64,000 nucleotides of DNA, taken from the NCBI GenBank assembly GCA_902729315.2, contig LR746266.1, forward strand, positions 6,440,259 to 6,504,258, written 5' to 3'. Below, piece by piece: positions 24,130 to 37,290 of the stretch; the first letter of the stretch is position 1, and every line of letters starts with the position of its first letter. The notes beneath the pieces were generated by a model. The model made no database searches. It was not told the origin of the DNA and worked only from the letters and a program-made list of their open reading frames with translations. The DNA is from Spirodela intermedia. Its lineage: Eukaryota > Streptophyta > Magnoliopsida > Alismatales > Araceae. Made by a program: the position numbers and the translations under genes.

Positions 24130-27100
24130 ATGGGGGGAGAACAGAAGAAGCGCGCGATGGTGCCGTCGGAGGAGGTCGATGTCTCCGCCGAGGGGTACAA
24201 GCCCCAGGTCGTCAAAGGTCACTCTCAAGTGTAGTATCTCTTCACCTCGGCTGGTTCGTCCTTTTTTGCCATAATCTGAGCAGAGGTTCCTCTTTTCTCC
24301 ATGTCTCTTCCGATCCGTCCCTCTCTCCCTCCGTTCTGCGCGCGCCTCCGGCAGCCCCCCACGTGGCGGGATTTGTTCTGCGGTTGTTCGTTTGGCTGGT
24401 GGAGACCCCTATCCTGGGTTCTCTCTTCATGTCCCTCCTGAAGCGCCAGAATGGCATCACCAAGGTTCGTACCGTTGGCCCTCGAGGCCTACTATTACAG
24501 TCTACTCTTTACCTAACTACCTAATCGGTTTGTAGATTCTGGAGGAGACGGCGATTCCCGAGGTTCCCATGTTCCGACCCGAGTTTCCACCCCATGGTAC
24601 TTCCTCCTCGTTTTTGTTCTTGCCATTCATAATGCATCTTTTGGTCCTTTATTTTTCCTCTATTTAAAGGTAGTCAAACTTCTCCTCCCCCCTTGAGTCA
24701 GTGACTGTAGAATTCGCAAAACAAATCACAGCGTGTCTCCTTGTGAAATTTCAGTGCCAGAATCTGGTGTTCTTAATGTTGAAGAGGAAGATGAAGATGG
24801 AGATCCCCTCGCCCGGGTCAAAGTAGCAATGGCGTGCCTTCCTCCTTACGATCCATGCCGACACTTGCGTGTGGAGGCTGACTTTCCTTTTCTATACTGG
24901 ACGATCCGTGACTATGCGCACGCTTATCAGTCTAATCTTACAAGCCCCACAATTGTGAGCTATATTCCCTTGTGATAGACTTAGAGTCCAATTACGCGCA
25001 AGTCTAGATGAAGGAAACAAATTTGTGACTAGGTTGCAGAGCGAATCATCTCGGTGGTGGAAGCTTTCAACCATAAAAAACCTTCAATGCCCCTGCTGAT
25101 ATCTTTTAATCCGGAAGAATTGAGAAAGCAAGCTGCAGCGTCTACACAGAGATATCTAGAGGGTATTTCTATGGAATGGATTTGGATCACCTTCTGATTA
25201 TACTTTAGAAAACATTCTCTGGCGCCATAACGTCGGGATCATGTGGCCTGCCACTTCTCTAATCAGGGCAACCTGTGTACTATTTCTGTTCTTTGCAGGA
25301 AAGCCCTTATCAGTCTTGGATGGAATTTTCATGGCTGTCAAGGATGATGTTGATTGCTGTCCATATCCAACTAATGGTAAGGTTTCAGTATTTTTTTTCC
25401 ATGTGTATCGTTATGTGCAGTTCCACGCATATTATATGTGTGTGTGTATTTTAATGTTAAGCCCAATCCTTTCAGGTGGAACAACGTGGTTCCACAAGGT
25501 CCGCACAGTCAAAAGGGATGCTGTTTGTGTCTCTAGATTGCGATGCTGTGGTGTGATATTTATCGGAAAGGCAAACATGCATGAATTAGGAATGGGAGTG
25601 ACAGGAAATAATCCGAATTATGGGTAAGAAGATCTTCCTTTACCTGGTTTTGATACTCATGGTTCACAGGGTTCATGGATAATAGTCTCCATATTTTGTG
25701 ATGATGATCATCGATGATGATCAATTCTTCATTAGAGCTTGATGCCTCAGTGTCTAAATTTAAGGGTTTCATCCTAGGAAGTTTTAATAATGTAGTACTA
25801 AACTTTATTTCGCAGAACTTTTCATCCCTACTCATCTCCCCACCCTCAAAGAAAAAATCCCCCAAAAATTTAGCTTGTCGTCGGATAAGCAATGGGTTCA
25901 TGGTTAGAGGATGATGATATATTACAAGGATCAAGTATATGTGATTTACTCTTGTGAATTGTGTGTATACGCATGTATACACATACATATAGACAATCAC
26001 AGAGACAAGATCCTTTAGGAGGAATTTGCTTTAGGCCAAAAGTCTTACGTCAGGAACACAAGTAAAATTTGGCGAAATTGTCTGTGGTATTTTGAGGGAT
26101 AAATTCACTTTAAAATGTGCATTTCATCTTTTTTGCTGGAATATTTGCCTCTGATACTTGCATGATGCTGACTTTTGTCTTGTTATTTGCCTTTAATTTA
26201 TACCATCATTCCTCTCCCATCCTTTTTCAATGAAAAGATTATTTGATCTTCCTCTTGCTTCGTGAGGTATATGTTTGCCAGCCCTGTTGTTTCCAAATCT
26301 ACAGTTTATTTTCACTGGAAATTCTTCCTTAACGTGGGGTAATTCTGCAAGTCTCTGTGGGAGGGATTTCCTCTCCTATTTTTTATTGCAGTTTGGTAAG
26401 TTGTTCCACATGCAAATGCAGGTTTGTAAGTTTTACTGCCAAATCGCAGCAATATGTATGGTAATTCCTTTTAAATGTGGCTCTAACTCTCCATCAATTA
26501 ATTAGCATTTCCTATGTTGGTTGTACTCTCATTCAAACCCATTCACGCCCAAGAGAGAACCAGCTTCATGTGGTATCACTAATGTTGGTTCAATATGATA
26601 CAACTCGAGATGTGAACAGGGGAAAGAGAGAGGAGCAGAGGGAGAGAGAAAACGACGGGGACACACAGAATAGTGGACTCGACATCAGCCCTAATTGTGG
26701 AATCTAGTATATATACTAGACTCTAGATGGGCTAAGATGGCCCAGTACGGCCCAGACATATATACTCTAACACAGACCATCAAAGATTCTATCAGATCTG
26801 GAGTGGACTAATAGTGGGACTAATAGTACTATCCCCTTTCATATTTTTTATTTCATTCACCAAAGGATCAGTCTAATAATACCACTCACTGGTAAAGAGC
26901 GCAATACTTCTTTGTGAGTCTCCACAGATTGAATATTGAACATCATAACCACTAATGGAAATGAAGCGGCTATAGTTCCGATATAAACTGCTAGGGAGAT
27001 CGTACATAATGCTGTATTCTCTTATCTATTCATACCTACTTAGCAGAAATGATGAATGTTCTTTTGCCTTATTTATGCATTGAATGTAGCATTTGGTGGG

Positions 27101-30100
27101 CATTGCTGTCGGAAGTCAATCTCAGTCGTATACTTCACCCACCTACAGAATGGGAAATATGGGAAGTTATAGAAGGGATTTTTTGTAAAATTTTAAGTAT
27201 TGGAGAGAAAGAGATGGAACACAGTAAGTTCTATGTTGAAACTGGACGAGATATATTCCTTAGATGAGTCTTTTCCCTGGAATTCTAGTTGGAATTTTGT
27301 TCTCACTATTTCACAAGTGAATGGATTTCTTAAACTGGAATTGTCTGATTTCCTCACATTACACCAGGACTGTGCGAAATCCACACTCATTTGAAAGATA
27401 TACTGGTGGCTCTTCTTCTGGCTCTGCTGCAATCGTGGCCTGTGGATTATGTCCAGCTGCTCTTGGCACGGATGGAGGAGGTTAGTAGAAACCTTGGGCA
27501 TCTCATTTGTTTGGTGTAGGTGGAGACTTCAATTGTGGTTCATCTAGTTTGGAATCTTGTACAGGCTCAGTTAGAATTCCATCTTCACTCTGTGGCATTG
27601 TGGGCTTGAAGACGACTTTTGGGCGAACAGACATGAAAGGGTAATGCAGCTTTTTACATGAATCAATCGTTACTTATCTATCCGCCAAGTGCGCCATGGA
27701 TACGTGTCAGTTTGTCCAGAAAATGTGTGCTGTAAGTTATAGCTTTTACTGATGTGCAGAATATATGTGGGATCTCACATTTATATGCGTATTTTCGCCT
27801 CTATTGCTATGTATCTGTATGTCCAAGTCGATGTCAGAATGAGATGTAAGCTCATTTTACATCCTTATGTAAAATCGTTGATGAAAATTCCTTTGGAATT
27901 TAATTAATCTTATACATGACATCCAGAAGAATTGTCAATGTCTCCTCTTGTTATTCTTGTTTTTCGAGATCACACACAATCTTTAGTATGAAAAGAATTT
28001 TTTTCCCTTGTCATGGTCAACATCCTTCTGAGGTTTTTTGTAAGTTGTAATATTTTTCTTTGTTTACTTGCAGCACATTGTGTGATGGTGGAACCGTTGA
28101 TGTCGTATCCCCACTTGCAGCTGCTGTTGAAGACATCATGCTAGTGTAAACCTCGTAACCAACATTATCACCAGAAATTTGGACGGATTTTATTTTCTCC
28201 ACGAATTCCAAACTTTCCTAGAGTTACTAATTATGAAAAATACAGAGAAATGTAGGAAAGAATAAATCGAAGATTTTTTTTAGAAATTGATAAATATCTA
28301 GTTCTACCATAGGACTGCAGCGTAACATGCTTTCAATTTGATATTCCCTTTTTGAATTGCCGGGCTCTGTGAAAATGGCTGAATGTCTGTATCGTTTTGC
28401 AAATTCCTTGTCGCGAGATCTCTTATTAGAAATTTTTAACCTTTGTTTACTGCATGGGGTCCACTACTCCTAGTTTATTACTGATCTGAACACTTTCCTC
28501 TTACCATGGTTCTGTGTATGTGTCGAATATGTTAAAAATGCTACATTTATTCTGATTTTCATCGTCATTACTAGATTTGTCTCATTCATGACTATAGGTT
28601 ACCGTATCAAGAACGCAAAGATTTGGTGAAGTTCTTTGCTTGGTTAACCTCCTGTCCACCCACTAACGACAGTTCCTATTATCTGTCCAATTGTAGCTCC
28701 AAATGAGAGATATCTTGCCAAGATACTTATGGGACAAATTAATGGGAAGAAAAATACCTTTTTTCTCGTGAGATTTAGGTTCATATATCCGAAGGCTAGC
28801 TATTTTAGGTCCTTCAAGACTTTTAAAAAGAATCTGGACAAAGAGGTATACAGATATATTATCCAGGATGACTGGCCGAGGGAAGATGAAGGGGAACATA
28901 ATTTTGCCAATCTGGTTGTCTTCATCCCTTTTCCAAACTCAATCACTATAAACAGCTTTTTTTGTCAGTTCATTGAACTCTACTCATATCATTAATTGCG
29001 TGACATGAAATATGGTCAATTCCATTTTTCCATTTTTAATTTTCTTACAGTAACAAATTATGTGCTAGCCTATTATGATTTTTCAGGTATTCAGCAATGT
29101 CAGGGTCATCTCCATCCAACAAAATCACTTTAAATCCGGTAATTTTTGAAAAATTATTCACTATCATTAGGAATTTAGTGGCTCTCAGCTGTTGTTTGGT
29201 CACTAGGAAGAGAGTCACATGTGAATGTTTACATTTGTGCGAAATCATTTGATGGCAACTTCCGATTCTGTACCGATTTTCTGTGGAAAGAGTACAAAAG
29301 CAAGCTGACCATCAAGTTCTATCATCATCGTTGTTTTCATTCTAGCCGGCCCTTCACTTCTTGGCAAGGAAAAACGGATGTGATTTACCAGTTGATGCCA
29401 GTTTACGCATATCACATGTTGCAATGCAGATTAGGGATACTTTCGATCCAGCAGCTGATGTAGTTTCTTAGATAGAGAAGTATAGAATTGTTTGAGGATG
29501 AGTGGTTCTATATTAACAGCTGACCAACCTCGAGTCGCACAGAAAGGCAACATGAACTGGATATTACGGCTTGACAAATGCTTGTATTGGCAAAACAGGT
29601 TATAGAGAAACGATTTGAAAGAAAATTCTAGAGTAGTTTACTTCTTTGATTATTCTTCTATATCTCTCTAGTTTGCTAACTGAAAATTCGTTTCAAGCGT
29701 TCCATATTACATGCACGTGTCCTTATTGGGCCATTTACCCCATATAATCATTTGATAATGGTGGAGGCTCATCAATTTCGATCACATTACATTTATTCCA
29801 ATACTGTTAGCCTCTGCCAAGTGATCACGGCACATAAATCCAGGATAAATCTGCAGCACCGGTACCATGTTAATATTGGACCACTCTAACTCAACTAATT
29901 CACATCGATTTGGGGTTTGCCTGAATATTTGACCATCGGAATTTCCGATTATCAGAGAGTCCATTGGAATATAGATTCATCAGGCCCATGTTGTCACTTG
30001 TTACAGTGTTAGTGAGTCATGTAGAACATGGAGCGATAATGACGGGCCACAGATTTTACCTTAACTTTACCTTCAATTATCAGTATAATTTCCTGTGAAG

Positions 30101-33100
30101 CTCAGCTGCAATCCTTGTTCTCAATGATCTTTCTATCCCGATTTCTATACCTTCGATTTTCTCCATCAAAATTACGTCCTGCAGTTTGTATTATTGCCCT
30201 GAAATATTTCGACAGGATTTTTGATTTAGCATCCCTATATCGATATTTTTTAGTAAGTATTACTTCGTTCAGATAATGCCTATCTTCTCATATTCGGAAA
30301 TATTAGCGTCTTCTATTATGTTAATGATGTTCTTGAAGTTAAGTATATGTCCCCTTTGATTTTGCAAACTGTTTCATTGAATATTTCACTAATATGTTAT
30401 ATTGTTTCACTGTAGCCACCAATCTGTTTGCCAAACTTATCTATGTCTGATAAGTTTGATGTATTGAGATCACTGAAACTGGGAAAATACTCTGAGGTAA
30501 TTTAATATTTTTCATGATTATAAGAATTGATATATCTCAGTGTGTAATCCCCATTGTCTTGTACTCCAGTGGTTTAATGATGTGAAATCCTCTGATATCT
30601 CTGCGAAGTGTGATGAAGTACTTAACATGCTTTCAAGTAATTATGGATGCCAAGTGAGTCATTGTTCTTGTTTTACTTCCTCTTGAGATCAAAACTGACA
30701 TTATGATATTTATCATAGACCATATATGATCAATGAACGAAAATCTGCAACTTTTGCCTTCCCTCCCAGTTTTTTTATTTTTTTGTATGACAATTGGTTG
30801 TATGAAGACCGTAGAGATTACATTACCGGAGCTTGAGGAGATGCGTAATGCTCATTTGGTTTCAATTGGTTCTGAAGTACTGTGTTCATTGAACCCGTAT
30901 TACAAGAATGGGTAATTTCCATCTGAGTTCACATTGTACTCTTTATTGATGTAGCTGCAGTATCAGATCAATCTTGGTACAAATTGAAGTCCATGTAATA
31001 TTTTCTTCTCACATCACAGCATCTTTTTGCTCATCTACCCTATAGGAGGCGAACTGAGCTGTCACTGGATGTCCGTACGAGTTTTGGTCTTTTTAAATCG
31101 TTCTCAGCTGCAAATTACGTTGCTGGGCAGCGTCTGAGGTAAGATGATTTTGCTACAAACTTTTTCCCGACTTTCACTTTCGATTTAGAGAACTTAAGTT
31201 GTCATATTTCTTTCATAGTGAATTGTATTATCCTAGACAACTATTTTGTGCATGTGGTTTCGTTTGAAGTTTCATCGGTGATCTCGAGTTTGAGGAACAT
31301 TGCAGATTCCAGCCGAGATGACCAGGAAATGGAAGGATAATGACAGGATGCTATGACTTAGCTTAGTTAATTCACAGTGCTTAGTGGCATTCTGGACTGG
31401 AGATATGTGTGATTCTGTTCTTGTCTATGGTACATTAAAGCTGTACAGAATGCTTCGTATTTCTATTTTGTAAATTACCATTTTCATGAAAAGTGTGAGT
31501 CGGAACCTATCAATTATAAAAATGCGCATACATATTTGGCGGTTGAATTCTTATTTTCTATTTTATGAAGTTGTGTGGTAATTCCTTGAGTAGCATATGA
31601 TGTCCCATTGATATGACCAATGTTTCTGCGTTAGATTTGTTTGTAATGTATCATTTGTGACTTGATACTGACGTCCTCATGTCGACTGTTATCCAAATCA
31701 AAAATGAAAGCTTTTTATAGACTAAACCTTAGACTTTCGCGAGGACATTTATCTACTTTGTGTAAAAAGTTTATGATGAAAGTCGTGAGATATTTTTTAA
31801 AGAACATTTATGACTTTGGCGTGCTAAATTTTTAGGCCTTACGAAGATAGTCGGAGAGAAACTCTCCCAGCCCTATATATATTGAGAAGTTACATTTAGT
31901 TATGAAGTGAAGCATAAGTTCTTTCATCACTTCATCAATTGCAGGAGAAGGCTGATGTTTTTTCATATGGAAGTTTTCAAGGAGGTGGACATTATAGTGA
32001 CCCCTACAACTGGGTATGCTGTTTCACTTGTTCCTCTTGTCATGCTTTATTTTTGTGTGGTTTCATTCCACTAAGTTCTCCCTGACATCTCTCCTTTGTA
32101 AAGTTTTTATATTTTCTTGTTTAAACTAATACCTATGATGGTTCCTTGCCAATAATGACTGTTCTTAAGGTTCCCATTTTTCACTTTAGTATGTGCAGAC
32201 CCTGATATCAATGATTCTCATTTGGGAGCCATCAAATAGCCTTGAACATTAGAAATATGAGGAAGATTCTGCTTTCATGCAATTTTCTTTCTTGCAAGTA
32301 TGCGTATAGATTATCAAAACCATAGTAGTTCTCATGTTGTGGGGCATAAAATGACTATTTTCTTCATTTTTGTAGTTATCATGTTGTGGGGCGTAAAGAA
32401 CACCCCTAGAATGAGGGATGAGTGATGATAGAGGCATCCTCATCGTGTTACTGGTGTGATGATATTGGTGAAGAATAGTTTTTGGCTTGGATTGTTATTT
32501 CCTTATGGTCACACAGGCATGAGAGTACATTTCGTCTATGGTACTTAGATTGTCTTTCTTCATGAAGTACATTTTCATCAAGCGTATGGGTTATTGAGCT
32601 TCAATTCAAGCCTAGTGCAGTTTGGAAGCCTACCGATGGCTTCTATAATTCTCTCCAATGGGTATTGTAGAAAATGGAGAGAGAAACCTCTGACAAAGGA
32701 CAGGGGAGAACGGCAGAAACTGCCTCAATTCCATTCAACGATTACACCCTTTTTATATAGGGAGAAACCTTAGATAATTTTCCAAAAACACCTTCAACTT
32801 ATTATATTATTTCCCTACGACCTAGAGCTTCTAACACTCCCCCTCAAGATGAACTTTGGAGAAGTTTATCTTGACTAAGTTGTTCATGATTCGTTGTGGC
32901 AGCAACTCCCCTTTTGACAGCTGTCAAAGATGACCACTACCGAGGTCGTGGATTTGCCGGCACCTTTGGCTCTTCTAATGGTTGTTACGCACTGAGAACA
33001 GCTCTGTAGGAGAATGATGCCTTCAGACTCCGCACAGCCTTGGATGTTGTCAACCTTTGCGGACTGTGAGAGATCCTAGTAGCTGGACTAGAGAAGATGT

Positions 33101-36100
33101 CAAACTAAGATTGATTGAGGCGGACTGAGGAGGATGGAGGACAACACTAGATTCAGACAATACCTGAAAGATGACTAGATAGGGATTACACCGGAAAGAA
33201 ACTCGATAGAGGTGGAAGGCCTCGCCAGAAAGGTACTTGGCATAGGTGGAAGGCCTCACCAGAAGGTTACCCAGCAGAGGCAGAAGGCCTCACTGGAAGG
33301 CAGCACGACGCCAATAGCAGCACGCTGGCAGATGGCAGCAGATAGGAGGCGCCGGATAGCGCTGGACTCCAGTGGTGGTGGTGATGGCACTCCCCCAGAC
33401 AAGAGACGTCAAGTAGAGCCAACGAATCCCTGGCAGAGCGAACCCACTCTGATACCATGTAGAAAATGGAGAGAGTAACCTTTGTCACAGAGGACAAGGG
33501 AGAATGGCAGAAACTGCCTCAATTCCATTCAACTATTACACCCCTTAATATAGGGAGAAACCCAAAACAATTTTTCCCAAAACACCCTTAACTTATTACA
33601 TTATTTCCCTACGTCTTAGAACTTCCAACAGGTATCAATTAATAGTTCCAATGGATGATTCGTTGAGTATTTGCTGTTAGATAAATAGAACATTCGCTGC
33701 TAAGACTATTATTCAACTATTTACACTAACATATTTCATTATGTTACCATCTTACCAACACAATGGCCTGTCGTGAGCCTAAATTTCTGATGACATTGAA
33801 AAATATTAATGTTTTGTTGTAAATGTGCTTCAATGTAATCTGCTGACTACAATCAAGAATATAGAGGACATCTTGCTCTAATTTCTGTCTCTCACATCCC
33901 TACAGCCCTATTAGATGGGAGATTATATTTGTAGTTCCTCTAATATTTCGCTGTAACTTTTGCTTCATACTGTTTCTACGTACATTCTACTGCTTGTTTC
34001 ATTCAACAGCAGTACTGTCTAAGGAATCGTCCTTAAGAAAGAAGAAAAAGCATGGACGTGTGAGGTGTAGAAAAAGCTGAGACCATTCTTTCTGTATGAA
34101 TGATTTATCATTACTTGTTCAACTAAGCAATATGTTTAGAAAGACAGTTGAAGATAAGTATGGTCCAATCAATTGCTTGTTCCATTAGTGGGTGCTTAGC
34201 AATAAAATTTATCCATTCATCTGCAAAATAGAGCGTATAGTTTTCTTTTACTCATTGAAATGACTGTTTCTTGTTAAATCGTGTGCTCTTCGTTCCCGTA
34301 TTTTCTGTATAGTTACACCCTAAAGCTTATTGAACTACTCCGCTGGAGAAAACAAGTTCAGAAAATATTCTAGATCCATGCTTGTATAGGATCATCTATT
34401 AAAGATACTGGATGAACCGTTGTTTTTTTCAGGGTCCATGAAATTTATTGACTCATCTTTTATTGCATCAGTATGACAGCCCCTATAATACCCTCGGATT
34501 CTCTAGAGCACGGTGAGACAAATTATGAAGTTTCAGGTGTGTTTAAATTCACGTTGAATTTTAGCCATGGTTTTAAGTCACTATGATAGTCTTTATGTAA
34601 CGGATTCCATGATAAGCATTCCCCAAATCATGTGCACAAGCTTCGGCCTTTTATACTTGTGTTTGATAATGACACCCTTGGCGTGTTAGATTTTGTGAAT
34701 GTTCACCACGTGCTCAGGCTGGGTGTAGATATCACACAAATGCTCGACTGTTTTTTGTACACCAATAATTGAAATTCGATAATCAGGGCCCCAATTTGTT
34801 GGGATAATCTTTCTATGTGCTAAAGGTTTATTGCGAAATAACAACATTTTCAGACCAACTGCATATGTACGTAAGTTTTTTTCTTTGGGTTCAAGCATGT
34901 CAGGGCCACTGGAAGGCAATCTTCGATCATGTCTCCATTCTCCACGCTGTCACATTCAGTTTTATAGTCGTATTTTTAATTTTATCCTGATGCCAGATCT
35001 TGTTTCTCCTGAGGACACTCTCTCAGTCCCTACTCAGAAGTGCTAGGCTCTGTAGGCGACGAATTCACTCTTAGACTATTCGGTGTGGTTTCATCATTTT
35101 CCTACCTTGTCGCCCATATCATATTTCTGGTAATAGGACCAGACCTTTCACCATTCTATGGATGTCTTCGAACTGATATTTGCTCCTCCCTTACCGTATG
35201 TTTTTCTCCTCGGCGGACTATTCGTTGTCCTGCACTGATTTAAATAGAGATTTTGAATCCCTCATGCATTAATCCGTCTTGTGAACTTTGTGATTGCATT
35301 GCAGGTTATCTCATGAGATTTGTACTGGCCGCAAATCTTCTTGGATTTCCAGCAATTTCCATTCCTGTAAGTCAAATCTAACGAACTCATTCGGCACATA
35401 TGATCATGAAGTGTGTTTCAAGATTATCTATGCTAAAATTAGAGATCAAAAAGATAAGTAGTTTTTTTTATTTTTGTGTGCATCAGTCTAGATTGTACGT
35501 AGGAAAGATTATTAGATTACGGAGTCTTTTTTATTTTTTTAGTTGACAAGCTCATTTATGCGATTTGTGGGAATATTAATGTATTCTAACTGTGGGGCCA
35601 CGCTTCCCTAAGCACCTTCTAAATGGGCAAGTTTCTCTCCTGTGATCTCCAAACTCCGGTCCTGTGGGCTCATTGCGTCTGTGAACATGGTTATACTCGA
35701 ACCACATAAAAATCGTATATCTTCTTCCTTTTATGATTTTCTGTCTTCCTCATCGTCTCCCACAATTTGCTAATTATTTAGAAAAAAAAATGGTTGCAGA
35801 GCCCTTTGGAGCCTGGTGTCCAGAACTGTGTGCACCGGGTAGTGCTACCTTCTAGATTTTCAAGTCGTGAGGATCATGCATCCAACCCTTGAATGGTTTA
35901 AAAGTGCCACGTTGGAGTGAGATAAGGGTAACATGAAACCTGCCCCATTCTCCCACCCCCCCTTGTGATCCAAGAGCAGGTCAATGATTATTGATTGGCC
36001 CGCGTTAGAAAGTAGAAGGATTATAAGTTAGGTTATTACACGTCCAACCTCCTCACCCCTTTTTATATGTAGACTGGAGAGTGGGCATTACTGCTTGGAA

Positions 36101-37290
36101 CCTGAGATGGCGTAGCCCTTTTAGGTCCATATCCTAATTAGTGCTAAAAAATCGAGCCTCCAATAGCTGACATGAACCAAGGTCCAAAGAAATATGCTGT
36201 CTCCTGCAGGGCGCCATATCTAGTGCAGACTAACGTATAAATCAGGATGCTGGCTACTGCCATTCTTGTCCGACTCTCGGCAAAATTCATTGCCCATTTC
36301 CCCAAGAGCTGCTGATGGCTCCGCTTGTGCTGGTTCTGTTGCATCCTAAGAATTTTGCTTCCCTGTTTTCCCTCTCGAAGTCTGTGATTAATCAGAAACT
36401 TCTGGAATATCATGAAATTCCAGTGCAAGTAATCTTCACATTAAAAAATAAAATAAAATAAAATCTTGCATCCTTCTTTTTTTCTGAGAATTTATGTCCA
36501 GTGGGGGCATACTTTCATGCAACGTTGTGAAGTGCTTGTCCTTGCCGGTGATATGTGATTTGTCATTGTCCTAGTGTCGGAGCCACTTGTTGTCCTTAAA
36601 AAACATTCCCCTCCCTGGTCGGATCATGGTCGGATGGGCTGCTGCCTCGCAGAATTTACGAATTTTCCACATTATTCGTATCATCTTGATCACCATCCCC
36701 TATACACATTTGATCTGTGCGGTTACAACTAACCAGATGTGGATGCAGCAAGTGTAGTAACTCTTTCGAAGCGAAAAAGGGCCCCTTTTTTTCTCATAAA
36801 GCAGCTCACACTTTGCAAGCAAAGAACTTGGGCAGGCAGCCTTTACGTTCTCTTTAATGAACCGTTCGTTCTCTCTGCTTGAACAATGTCTTCCGGCGTC
36901 CAGGTGGGCCACGATGAACAAGGGCTGCCCATAGGCTTGCAACTGATCGGCCGTCCATGGGGTGAAGCAACTATCCTGCGTGCCGCCGCAGCAGTCGAGG
37001 TCCGTATTCTACTCCCCCCCCATCTCTCTCCTTTGCCATCCACGTGCGTGAGTGCATCTCCTCCCACGTCGAGCTCGCCCTTTTGCTGTGGGACCTCCCG
37101 ACACAGACGCTGCCGCAGGCGCGTGCTTAGTCGGTCCGTCCTCGGCGACGTTTCCCGTGCGGCTGCTGATCTGCGCTTCTCTTCCCTCGATCTGCAGGAG
37201 TTGTGCTCGGGTTCCAGGAGAAGGCCCGCCGCATTTTATGACGTCCTCAGGAGAACGGGGGGGGGGGGGGGATTCTCGCCCCAAATGTAG
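24130..37290 (+). CDS. FAAH: Fatty acid amide hydrolase (amidase signature family)
   Basis: Serine hydrolase that cleaves N-acylethanolamines. Twenty exons give 624 residues: 24130-24217, 24355-24464, 24536-24596, 24755-24954, 25033-25162, 25299-25376, 25476-25623, 27368-27480, 27565-27640, 28074-28145, 29087-29138, 30416-30496, 30570-30653, 30808-30911, 31046-31138, 31945-32013, 34472-34536, 35305-35366, 36904-36999, 37198-37290. The Ser-Ser-Lys triad is visible: K211 in [11 protein letters not shown]287/S288 in [11 protein letters not shown], and S311 in GTDGGGSVRIPS. These are offset by exactly six from the residues I recall for Arabidopsis FAAH. The C-terminal block [23 protein letters not shown] is intact. 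Introns 7 (1744 bp), 11 (1277 bp) and 18 (1537 bp) hold no gene; intron 16 (2458 bp) holds a TRIM element. The last exon contains a run of 15 G giving a Gly tail. Confidence 0.95.
26530..26782. repeat. Possible LTR or other repeat remnant in FAAH intron 7
   Basis: The stretch begins TGTTGG near 26583 and ends CTCTAACA near 26772. It contains an 18-bp perfect palindrome of TCTAGTATA with its inverse at about 26702-26719 and then GGCC-rich short repeats (GATGGCCCAG, TACGGCCCAG). The TG...CA ends and purine-rich middle suggest a solo LTR. I found no matching target duplication and no second copy in the window. Confidence 0.3.
32666..32836 (-). repeat. 3' LTR of the TRIM element
   Basis: 171-bp direct repeat of 33458-33630. 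Read on the minus strand it starts TGTTAGAAGC and ends TTTTCTACA, directly preceded by the polypurine tract. Confidence 0.88.
33211..33312. repeat. Three 34-bp imperfect tandem repeats inside the TRIM element
   Basis: Units 33211-33244, 33245-33278 and 33279-33312 each start with GG(T/C)(G/A)GAAGGCCTC. They share most of the following bases and diverge towards their ends. A weaker partial unit may precede them at about 33183-33210. Confidence 0.75.
33458..33630 (-). repeat. 5' LTR of the TRIM element
   Basis: 173-bp partner of 32666-32836. Read on the minus strand it starts TGTTGGAAGT, ends TTTTCTACA and is followed at once by the tRNA-Met primer-binding site. Confidence 0.88.

Larger units (their letters stand above)
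32666..33630 (-). mobile_element. TRIM-type miniature LTR retrotransposon in FAAH intron 16
   Basis: A complete 965-bp element lying antisense to the host gene. LTRs are 32666-32836 (171 bp) and 33458-33630 (173 bp), with TG...CA ends on both strands and about 24 differences between them by eye. The target duplication GGTAT is at 32661-32665 and 33631-33635. On the minus strand the primer site TGGTATCAGAGT (33457-33446) abuts the 5' LTR; this is the usual plant initiator tRNA-Met complement. A polypurine tract, TTGAGGGGGAG (32847-32837), abuts the 3' LTR. The 621-bp interior has no gag, protease, integrase or reverse transcriptase, so the element is non-autonomous and fits the TRIM class by size and structure. 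Confidence 0.9.

Noticed and set aside
33212-33478. 88-codon plus-strand frame in the TRIM element
   Set aside because: It runs opposite to the element's own strand, spans the tandem repeat and enters the LTR; no retroviral motif.
35800-36130. Anomalous patch in FAAH intron 18 resembling a repeat
   Set aside because: I could find neither ends nor a Pol III promoter nor a partner copy, so it stays unassigned intron.
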